Assembly: GCA_038239195.1 (NCBI GenBank)
Contig: JBBSEZ010000600.1
Span: 1 to 5,014 of the forward strand
DNA: 5,014 nt
Origin: JBBSEZ01 sp038239195
GTDB taxonomy: Bacteria > Planctomycetota > Planctomycetia > Gemmatales > Gemmataceae
Direction: 5' to 3'
In this document: positions 1-5,014 of the stretch, piece after piece
Numbering within the stretch: position 1 is the stretch's first letter
Layout of the letters: every line of letters begins with the position of its first letter
Translations under genes and position numbers: made by a program
Notes under the pieces: model-generated
The model's database searches: none
What the model was told of the DNA's origin: nothing
What the model saw: the letters and a program-made list of their open reading frames with translations, nothing else

Positions 1-555
1 CAGCTCCTGGCCGTGCCGCAGGAAGTAGCACCAGGCGTCGCACGGCCCGCTCAGTCGCTCCGCCGCGGGGAGGTTGGGCAGTTCCAGCATGTGAATCGCC
101 AGGTCTTTCGTCAAGACCACCTGGCTCCTCTCCTCGCGCAGGGTGTAGATGCCGTGGTACTCGGGCACGTCCTCGAACAGCACGCCGTTGAGGAAGCAGA
201 TGGACACGGTCGGCCGCAGCGTCTGGAAGAAGTCGCCCGCGAGCAGTCGCTGCGCGTGCAGCCGGGACCAGTAGTAGAGGGTGCGGCTGGGGAAGAACCA
301 GTGCGCCTCCGTCTGCATCTCGACGTGGAACTGCCGCCCGCTCTGGTCGCGCGCCTTGACGTCCACCACCGAGAGCTTGTCCTCGGCCCGCTCCTTCTCG
401 TTGAACGGGTTGAGCAGTTCCAGCCCCGTGACCTGTCGGCCGGGGGGCAGCTGCAAGACGGCGTTGAGCAGGTGGATCAGCAGGGGCAGGTTGGCCTCGC
501 TGCCGAACAGCTTCTTGAAGGCGTAGTCCACCTTCGGGTCGATCCCGGGCCGCAT
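1..555 (-). CDS. Rpn family recombination-promoting nuclease / PD-(D/E)XK putative transposase, 3' end outside the window
   Basis: The first 185 codons are open to the window edge, so the C-terminus is missing. Family members are usually about 250-320 residues. The start of the protein (DPKVDYAFKKLFGSE, residues 6-20) is the classic Rpn/PDDEXK-transposase opening. The catalytic core is visible: D65 in the strand KLSVVDVKARD, then VEMQ with E79 and Q81, matching the D...ExQ form of the PD-(D/E)XK site. It is followed by FPSRTLYYWSRLHAQRL (88-104), the helix after the core. Known relatives such as E. coli RpnA are DNA endonucleases that stimulate RecA-independent recombination, and some act in phage defence. 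The ATG is preceded by GAGGAGGG seven bases upstream, which fixes the start. The gene begins 22 bases after the TIM-barrel gene stops, so it is probably co-transcribed. The visible active site looks intact. Family assignment is confident; cellular role is inferred. Confidence 0.9.
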   Translation of the reverse strand, partial: MRPGIDPKVDYAFKKLFGSEANLPLLIHLLNAVLQLPPGRQVTGLELLNPFNEKERAEDKLSVVDVKARDQSGRQFHVEMQTEAHWFFPSRTLYYWSRLHAQRLLAGDFFQTLRPTVSICFLNGVLFEDVPEYHGIYTLREERSQVVLTKDLAIHMLELPNLPAAERLSGPCDAWCYFLRHGQEL

Positions 556-562
556 CGCTCTG

Positions 563-570
563 CCCTCCTC
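563..570 (-). promoter_or_regulatory. Shine-Dalgarno site of the Rpn nuclease gene
   Basis: On the minus strand this reads GAGGAGGG, seven bases before the ATG at 555-553. It is a strong match to the anti-Shine-Dalgarno sequence and lies in the 22-base gap after the preceding gene's TGA. It supports the chosen start and suggests efficient, independent translation initiation within a polycistronic mRNA. Confidence 0.75.
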
Positions 571-577
571 AGCACCC

Positions 578-1372
578 TCACGCGAAGTGCTTCTTCAAGA
601 GCGCCAGTTCCGCCTTCGCCAGCCGCTTGCGCGCGGGGAGGCCGCGGGCCTCGTATTCCCCGTGCAGGCTGACGGTGCCGTTGAACTTCCGCTCCTTGAG
701 CCCGCGGCCGACGTCGGCCCAGCGCACGATGCCCTCGCCCACGGGGACCACCTGCGCCGACCAGCCGCGCGGGCCCTTGGTCCAGGCCATGTCCTTGATG
801 GCGAGAAGCGTCAGCCACGAACGCACCAGGTCGAGCTCCATGCGGATCGGCCCGCCGTTGATTGCCACGTGCCCGGTGTCCACGAACGCGCCGACGTGGT
901 GGGCGTCCAGCCCGTCGAGCAGCAGCCGCAGCGCCGCGGCGTTGTTGCCGAGGTACTCGCCCGAGTGCGTGTGGTAGCAGGCCTTCACTCTGGTCTTCGC
1001 CGCCAGCCTGGCGAAGCCAAGCAGCCGCGCCCGCGCCTGCTTGAGCGCCTCGTCGAAAGGGGCGCGGTAGGGGAAGTAGCCGATTTTCACGGCCGGCACG
1101 CTGGCCCTGGCGCAGGCGTCGAACAGCGCGCCGGCCGCCGGCACGGTCGCATCGACCAGATCGATCGGTGCCGTGACGAGGCCGATCGCCAGGCCCTCGT
1201 CGCGAAACGCCCGGGCCGCCGCGGGCAACGCCACCGCCACGTTGTCGGGCCGTACCGGGTAGCCGGGACGCACGGCGAGATCGACGCCGTCCAGGCCGAC
1301 CTCCTTACAGAAGCCCACCAGGCCCTTGACGTCGAGCTCGGGCAGCATCTTGGTGAAGTACACGTAGCGCAT
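578..1372 (-). CDS. Sugar phosphate isomerase/epimerase family TIM-barrel protein (xylose isomerase-like)
   Basis: A 264-residue protein, the usual length for the AP-endonuclease-2/xylose-isomerase-like superfamily. Barrel landmarks occur in order: MRYVYFTKML (strand 1), CKEVGLDGVDLAVRPGYPV (22-40, the typical G.DGvdl strand 2), AVKIGYF (84-90 region), ACYHTHSGEYLGN (121-133, with H124 and H126), VDTGH (154-158, D155 and H158), AIKDMAW (181-187), PVGEGIVRW (200-208) and VSLHGEYEARG (224-234, with H227 and E229). D155, H158 and E229 are the likeliest divalent-metal ligands by comparison with the family. Members isomerise or epimerise sugars or inositols, or cleave abasic DNA; the substrate cannot be read from sequence. 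There is no signal peptide, so the protein is probably cytoplasmic. The reading frame is open far upstream, through the VWA gene, but homology begins at MRYVYF and GGGAGGG lies just before it, so the start is set at 1372. It follows the VWA gene by 17 bases. Confidence 0.88.
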   Translation of the reverse strand: MRYVYFTKMLPELDVKGLVGFCKEVGLDGVDLAVRPGYPVRPDNVAVALPAAARAFRDEGLAIGLVTAPIDLVDATVPAAGALFDACARASVPAVKIGYFPYRAPFDEALKQARARLLGFARLAAKTRVKACYHTHSGEYLGNNAAALRLLLDGLDAHHVGAFVDTGHVAINGGPIRMELDLVRSWLTLLAIKDMAWTKGPRGWSAQVVPVGEGIVRWADVGRGLKERKFNGTVSLHGEYEARGLPARKRLAKAELALLKKHFA

Positions 1373-1376
1373 CTCG

Positions 1377-1383
1377 CCCTCCC
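1377..1383 (-). promoter_or_regulatory. Shine-Dalgarno site of the TIM-barrel gene
   Basis: The minus strand reads GGGAGGG, four bases before the ATG at 1372-1370, inside the 17-base gap after the VWA gene's TGA. It decides the start: the same frame stays open up to 4930, so a longest-ORF rule would wrongly extend this gene by more than a thousand codons. Confidence 0.7.
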
Positions 1384-1389
1384 GGCCGT

Positions 1390-4368
1390 TCACGGCAGCC
1401 CCGCCAATTTCCGACCGCCCCACTCCAGCGTGAGCAGCCCCACCACCAGCGCCAGCACGACCCACCATTGATAGAGCCGCTGCTCGTGGTGCTCGACGTG
1501 CGGCACCGAGGCCTTGGTCAGTCGCTCGACCAGCTCGGCGGCGTTCTCGGCGGTGTAGGCCTTGCCCCCGCTCTTGGCAGCGAGGTCCTTCAGCGCCTCC
1601 CAGTCCGATTCGAGGTCGATCATCTCGCCCGTCTCCGGGGGAAGGATCGTCAACTCCGAGCGCAGCGGCTTGCGCGGCTGGCCTTCCGCGGCAGGGCCGA
1701 GCAGTTTGTCGGCCAGATCGGGGATGGCCAACTCGATGGCGTAGCGGCCCGGGGGCAGGGTGCGCAGCGTGCCCTCGAGAACGCGAGCCTGCGTCGCCAG
1801 TCGGGCCAGCGGCACCAGGGCCTCCACCTTCTCCGGCCCGTTGGGCGCGTCGGCCAAACGAATGACGCGGGCCCCCGCCAGCAGGCTGGACTTCACCGCG
1901 CCCAGCGTTTCGTTGAAGCGGGCCACCACCTTGATCGGTTCGTCCTGGCGGTAGGTCGGCTGCGGCGTGCCGAAGCGCACGAAGGCGTTGCCCGTCACCA
2001 GCGGCTTGTCGGCCGCGGCCCAGCGGATCGCCTGGCCCCAGAAGCGGTGGTGGTAGCGGTCGCCCTCGCGGAAGCGCCAGCGCCAGGTGCTGTCGAGGCC
2101 CACGAACAGCACCCGTCCGAAACCGTAGTTGTGCCGCGCGACGACGGAGTTGTTGCGCTCGCGCTCGCTCGGCGGGCGTTTCTCGTCCCCCGGCTCGGCG
2201 ACGTAGGCCAGCGGCACGGCGCCCGGCTTGGCCTTGCCGACGATGGCCCAGCCCCACGGGCGGGGCACCCCCGCCCACAGCTCCTCGTTCTTCTGCTCTT
2301 TCCGCTTCTTGTCGTCCGGCGCGTCGTCGGCCGACTCCGGGTCGAGCTTCATAAAGTTCGCGTCGCGCCCCGCCTGCGCCAGCGCGAGCGGAAACCCGTC
2401 GTCCGGCGCCAGCACGCGCGGTGCCTCGATCGGCAGCAAGCGCCGCAACGGGTCGTTGGGGCCGCCCAGCCGGAGCAGTTCCATCGGCATGTGCCGCTTG
2501 CCCGCCAAAATGACCAGCGTACCGCCCGCGTCGGCGACGTATTTCTCCAGGCGCACGCGCTCCGCCAGGGTCATGCGTTCGACGGCCACGTCGCCGACGA
2601 TGATGCACTGAAAGCTGTTGAGCGGGTCGGGCTGGTCGGGCGTGGCCGGGGGCGGGGGCCAGTGTTGCCGCGGGCTGCCCATCGCCTCGAGCTGCGCCTG
2701 CGTGAGGCCCGGGTCGATGCGGGGCTGCTCGAAGACGACCGTGCTCAGCTTCATCGTCGGGTCGCGCCGCAGCGCCGTGGCGAGGTAGTGGAACTCCCAG
2801 CGCGCCTCGCCATCGACGAGCAGCACGTCGGCCTTGTCGTCGGCCACGCTCACCGTCGTCGATCGCTCCGGCGAGCCGGGCCGGGCCGTCGCCACCAGCC
2901 CGGACACGTCGGGCCCGTCCAGGCGCACGGGGAGCTTCACCTCGTAAACGCGATCGTGGCCGTCGTGGCGCACCAACTTCTGGGCGACGAGCTTGCGGTC
3001 GCCCTCGTCCTTGCCTTGCAGCCGGAGCTCGATGACGTATTCTTGCGCCTCGCGGTTCTTCAGCTCGAAGCGAACCGCGACCTCGCCCGCGCCTCCGGTG
3101 AAGGGCGCCCCCCGCGGGCCCTTGACGGAGGCGATGGCGGCGCGCTCGGGCTCGGCCCTGGCCGGGCGCAGCCGGGCAATCACGTTCTGCGAGCCTGGCT
3201 CGTCGAAGCGCACGGTGACGCGCTCCTCGCGCGGCTCGCGGTGCTCCTTGCCGTCGTGGGCGATCTCGCGCTCCCCGACCTTGATCTCCTTGCCCGTCTT
3301 GTCCTGGCGGAACAGCTCGAGGACGAACTTCTGGGCCTTGCGGCCGCTGATCTTGAAGCGCACCGCGACGTCGGCCTCGACGCCCTTGAAGACGGTGTGG
3401 TTGGGGCCGCGCACCGAGACGATGGCGACGTTGGGGGGCGGCGTGGTCGCGCCCAGCGCGATCGGGAAGATTGGCACGCCGCGCTCGCCCAGCTCGCGGG
3501 CCTTGACCTCGGCCGGCCCGCCGATGTTCTGCTTGCCGTCGGTCAGGAGCACGATGCCCAGCACCTTGCCCTTGCCGGGCCCGGATCGTTCCAGGGCGCG
3601 CACCAGCGGCAGGCGGAGGTTGGTGAAGGCGGCGGCGCTGGGATCGACGTCGCCGAACAGGTCGGCGAGCGACGGCCCTTCCTTGCCCGGGGCCACGTCC
3701 CAGGCCTCGCGATGGAAGCCGACGAGCTCGATCTCGTGATTTTTCTCGGCGATGGCGCCGAACAGTCGCAGCCCGTCCGACTCGAGGATGCGCCGGGCCG
3801 TGCCGGTGCGCGTGAGCGCATCGACCTTCGCGATGACCTGTTCGTGCAGCTTGCGGCGCTCCGCCTCCAGCTCGCGGCGGCGGGCGGCGTTGTCGCGCGC
3901 CTCGTCGGGCTTGACCCAGCGCATCTCGCCGCCCGCCGCGTGCCCGGCGATCCACTCGTCGAGCTGCTGGTCGGAGGCGAGGCCGCTGGCGAGCTTGAGC
4001 GCCTTGGCCAGGCGCAATTTCTCGGCGGGCGTGCGCTGCGGGTCGGTGACGTCCATGCTCGCGGAGCGATCGACGAAGACGAGCACGCGGCCGGGTAGCT
4101 CGCGGTGGACGTCGCGCGCATACACGGGCTTGAGGCAGGCGAGCATCAGGAGCACGAACAGCACGACCAGGCGCAGGCAGAGGAGCAGGGTGGCGGTGGC
4201 GCGGGAGATGAGCTGGAGCTCGTAGCGGTAGAGCCAGAGCATCAGGGCCAGCGGCACCAGGCAGAGGGCGATCAGGGCCGGCAGGCGAAGCGACGCCGGC
4301 AGCCAGGGGGCGCCGGCGGGGGTGAGGAGGAGCTCGGCGTCGAGGTAGGGGAGGCGGAGGGGGAACAT
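1390..4368 (-). CDS. Membrane-anchored von Willebrand factor A domain protein with Ig-like repeats and an amidotransferase-like domain
   Basis: A 992-residue protein. Hydrophobic helices lie at about 29-47 and 60-79, with a third near the C-terminus at 967-984 followed by EWGGRKLAGLP. This resembles BatA-type VWA proteins, and the charges suggest that the large middle part is periplasmic. The VWA domain spans about 93-308. Its MIDAS is complete: D100-R-S102-A-S104, T249 in FTNLRLPLVRAL and T276-D277-G278. A charged, probably helical insertion of roughly 90 residues (110-200) interrupts it. Two tandem Ig-like units follow (315-410 and 411-505). Next comes an alpha/beta region (about 512-785) resembling class I glutamine amidotransferase/ThuA-like folds (ADVLLVDGEARWEFHYL, FQCIIVGDV, GGTLVILAG), ending in GLDSTWRWRFREGDRYHHRFWGQ. 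A beta-rich region (795-910) leads to the last helix. The only cysteine outside the membrane helices is C588, on a predicted strand, so catalysis is unlikely. Metal-dependent protein binding at the envelope is the probable role; the partner is unknown. The ATG follows AAGGG by seven bases and lies 18 bases after the upstream gene. Confidence 0.87.
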   Translation of the reverse strand: MFPLRLPYLDAELLLTPAGAPWLPASLRLPALIALCLVPLALMLWLYRYELQLISRATATLLLCLRLVVLFVLLMLACLKPVYARDVHRELPGRVLVFVDRSASMDVTDPQRTPAEKLRLAKALKLASGLASDQQLDEWIAGHAAGGEMRWVKPDEARDNAARRRELEAERRKLHEQVIAKVDALTRTGTARRILESDGLRLFGAIAEKNHEIELVGFHREAWDVAPGKEGPSLADLFGDVDPSAAAFTNLRLPLVRALERSGPGKGKVLGIVLLTDGKQNIGGPAEVKARELGERGVPIFPIALGATTPPPNVAIVSVRGPNHTVFKGVEADVAVRFKISGRKAQKFVLELFRQDKTGKEIKVGEREIAHDGKEHREPREERVTVRFDEPGSQNVIARLRPARAEPERAAIASVKGPRGAPFTGGAGEVAVRFELKNREAQEYVIELRLQGKDEGDRKLVAQKLVRHDGHDRVYEVKLPVRLDGPDVSGLVATARPGSPERSTTVSVADDKADVLLVDGEARWEFHYLATALRRDPTMKLSTVVFEQPRIDPGLTQAQLEAMGSPRQHWPPPPATPDQPDPLNSFQCIIVGDVAVERMTLAERVRLEKYVADAGGTLVILAGKRHMPMELLRLGGPNDPLRRLLPIEAPRVLAPDDGFPLALAQAGRDANFMKLDPESADDAPDDKKRKEQKNEELWAGVPRPWGWAIVGKAKPGAVPLAYVAEPGDEKRPPSERERNNSVVARHNYGFGRVLFVGLDSTWRWRFREGDRYHHRFWGQAIRWAAADKPLVTGNAFVRFGTPQPTYRQDEPIKVVARFNETLGAVKSSLLAGARVIRLADAPNGPEKVEALVPLARLATQARVLEGTLRTLPPGRYAIELAIPDLADKLLGPAAEGQPRKPLRSELTILPPETGEMIDLESDWEALKDLAAKSGGKAYTAENAAELVERLTKASVPHVEHHEQRLYQWWVVLALVVGLLTLEWGGRKLAGLP
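2854..3426 (-). repeat. Tandem duplication of an approximately 96-residue Ig-like unit inside the VWA gene
   Basis: Residues 315-410 and 411-505 of the VWA protein align head to tail. Unit 1 opens AIVSVRGP and unit 2 opens AIASVKGP. Both continue with a VAVRF strand, then RKAQKFVLEL against REAQEYVIEL, and later an HDG motif. By hand count 20 of the first 41 aligned positions are identical, and one single-residue indel keeps the rest in register up to the HDG motif. Predicted strands and spacing suit an Ig-like beta-sandwich that spaces the VWA domain from the amidotransferase-like domain. The duplication is recognisable in protein but diverged in DNA, so it is not recent. Confidence 0.8.
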
Positions 4369-4386
4369 GGCGTGCCCTTGGCGTGG

Positions 4387-4863
4387 TTATTTGGTGGAGG
4401 CGAGCGCGCCGAGGACGGCGTCGAGGGAGGCGGTGAACTTGCGGACTTGCTGGACGGTGACGACGGCCTCGGCGCCGGCGTAGGTGGCGCTGCGCCCGTC
4501 CGGCTGGCCGACGTTGACGAGAAAGCGCAGCGTGAATTCGCCCTCGTCGGCCTCCACGTCTCCGCCGAGGGCGGCGACCTGAAACCCGAGCTCGGAGGGG
4601 ACGAGGGGGAAGCCGTTGCCGTTCGCGCCGGAGCGGAGGTGCGCGACGTGCTCTTCCAGGTAGGTGACGAGCCGCTGAAGGTCGTTGGCGCTCAAAAAAG
4701 TGGGCGCGGAGCGAAAAGACGCCCCTCCCAACTCGGGGAGGAGTGTCAATTCGATAACGCCGTCGACAAAGCCCATCTGGCGCGGGGCTTGTTGCAGGTG
4801 GAAGGCGACGTGGTAGCCCTCGGTCTCCAGCGTACAGCGAGTGGTCATGGTGTCCGCGTTCAT
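4387..4863 (-). CDS. Hypothetical protein, 158 residues, first clear gene of the operon
   Basis: I do not recognise this family. The protein has no signal peptide or membrane helix and appears soluble. The N-terminal part is probably beta-rich (GYHVAFHLQQ, VIELTLL, residues 17-42). It is followed by a likely amphipathic helix (58-77, SANDLQRLVTYLEEHVAHLR), a flexible linker (SGANGNG), further strands (FQVAALGGDVEADEGEFTLRFLVNVG, 94-119; AVVTVQQ, 133-139) and a C-terminal helix (about 141-155). The coding strand is codon-biased like its neighbours, and it ends in TAA 18 bases before the VWA gene, which supports a real, co-transcribed gene. The ATG at 4863 is chosen as the longest start. Only a weak purine run (GAGAGA) precedes it, and ATG at codon 6 has no better ribosome site. 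A partner or accessory of the VWA protein is possible from position alone. Confidence 0.72.
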   Translation of the reverse strand: MNADTMTTRCTLETEGYHVAFHLQQAPRQMGFVDGVIELTLLPELGGASFRSAPTFLSANDLQRLVTYLEEHVAHLRSGANGNGFPLVPSELGFQVAALGGDVEADEGEFTLRFLVNVGQPDGRSATYAGAEAVVTVQQVRKFTASLDAVLGALASTK

Positions 4864-4934
4864 TTTCTGCTATCTCTCGCCGATCCCAGCTGTGTGCATC
4901 GGGCCGTTTCCTTTTTGGAGTGCGGCGCATTCAT
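4860..4934 (-). other. Possible 24-codon leader ORF overlapping the start of the 158-residue gene
   Basis: An ATG at 4934-4932 opens a frame of 24 codons, starting MNAPHSKKETARC, that ends at TGA 4862-4860. The stop overlaps the ATG of the next gene as ATGA, the arrangement used for translational coupling. Against it, there is no convincing Shine-Dalgarno sequence, the composition is unremarkable, and its start codon lies inside one arm of the inverted repeat. It may be a chance ORF. Confidence 0.2.
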
Positions 4935-5014
4935 CGCCGCTTTCTTTCGCCTTCGCCGAGCGAGGCCTGCCGGGCGCGGGATGAAAACGAAGAAAAGAAA
5001 GCGGCGATGAATGC
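4927..5014. repeat. Perfect 21-base inverted repeat with a 46-base centre, touching the window edge
   Basis: Positions 4927-4947 are the exact reverse complement of 4994-5014. The arm begins GCATTCATCGCCGC and ends CTTTCTTT. A second short pairing (CTTCG at 4951-4955 with CGAAG at 4988-4992) extends the possible hairpin inward beyond a small internal loop. The right arm ends at the last base of the window, so the repeat may be longer. There is no T-tract beyond the left arm suited to a minus-strand terminator. It sits upstream of the operon and may be a small mobile or palindromic interspersed element, a regulatory hairpin or an assembly artefact. Confidence 0.8.

Noticed and set aside
556..577. 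Terminator or promoter between the TIM-barrel and Rpn genes
   Set aside because: Only 22 bases are available, taken up largely by the Shine-Dalgarno site, and no hairpin is visible.
2993..3739. Plus-strand 248-codon Ser/Arg/Pro-rich frame
   Set aside because: Composition is typical of an out-of-frame read of high-G+C coding DNA, and it overlaps the Ig-like and VWA coding region.
1468..4098. Open frame of 876 codons on the plus strand opposite the VWA gene
   Set aside because: It is the antisense shadow of a high-G+C gene. Its translation has no recognisable domain and a skewed composition rich in Arg, Gly, Ala, Leu and Val, while the minus-strand frame has clear VWA motifs and membrane helices.
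4864..4926. Sigma-70-type promoter ahead of the operon
   Set aside because: I looked for paired -35 and -10 boxes on the minus strand and found none with acceptable sequence and spacing. Weak matches such as GATAGC lie too close to the start codon.
578..4930. Single 1450-codon minus-strand frame covering most of the window
   Set aside because: Only its last 264 codons match a protein family. The rest is an Arg/Pro/Ala-rich shadow of the VWA and 158-residue genes in another frame, and a strong ribosome site marks the true start at 1372.
4105..5010. Plus-strand 301-codon frame ending in MKTKKRKRR
   Set aside because: It lies antisense to two well-supported genes and through the inverted repeat, with Gly/Glu/Val-rich low-complexity translation and no domain signal.
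4927..5014. Inverted repeat as a rho-independent terminator
   Set aside because: The only genes seen start downstream of it on the minus strand, and no T-run follows the stem on that strand. A terminator for a gene beyond the right edge cannot be judged from this window.

Overview
The window is a high-G+C bacterial segment. Every gene I can support lies on the minus strand, as one closely spaced series transcribed from high to low coordinates. The gene set and G+C content suggest a planctomycete (Gemmata/Isosphaera-like). The main reason is the roughly 990-residue protein that combines a von Willebrand A domain, Ig-like repeats and an amidotransferase-like fold between membrane helices, an architecture I associate with Planctomycetes. 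No rRNA or other phylogenetic marker is present, so this assignment is inference.

Layout in transcription order: (1) positions 4864-5014 are a short upstream region. It holds a perfect 21-base inverted repeat whose outer arm ends exactly at the window edge, and a possible 24-codon leader ORF. (2) 4387-4863 encodes an unrecognised 158-residue soluble protein. (3) 1390-4368 encodes a 992-residue membrane-anchored VWA protein with an intact MIDAS motif, an internal tandem duplication and a probably non-catalytic amidotransferase-like domain. (4) 578-1372 encodes a 264-residue xylose-isomerase-like TIM-barrel protein of the sugar phosphate isomerase/epimerase family. (5) 1-555 is the 5' part of an Rpn-family PD-(D/E)XK nuclease gene that runs off the left edge.

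The gaps between genes are 18, 17 and 22 bases, with no room for a terminator or an ordinary promoter. An operon is likely. The last two genes have strong Shine-Dalgarno sequences in the gaps (GGGAGGG and GAGGAGGG). The functional link between genes is unclear. The VWA protein probably acts at the envelope, the TIM-barrel protein is a soluble metal-dependent sugar-type enzyme, and the Rpn nuclease belongs to a mobile, defence-associated family that may simply have landed behind the others.

I see no CRISPR array, tRNA, rRNA, insertion sequence or clear terminator. Long open frames on the plus strand and in alternative minus frames are side effects of the high G+C content.
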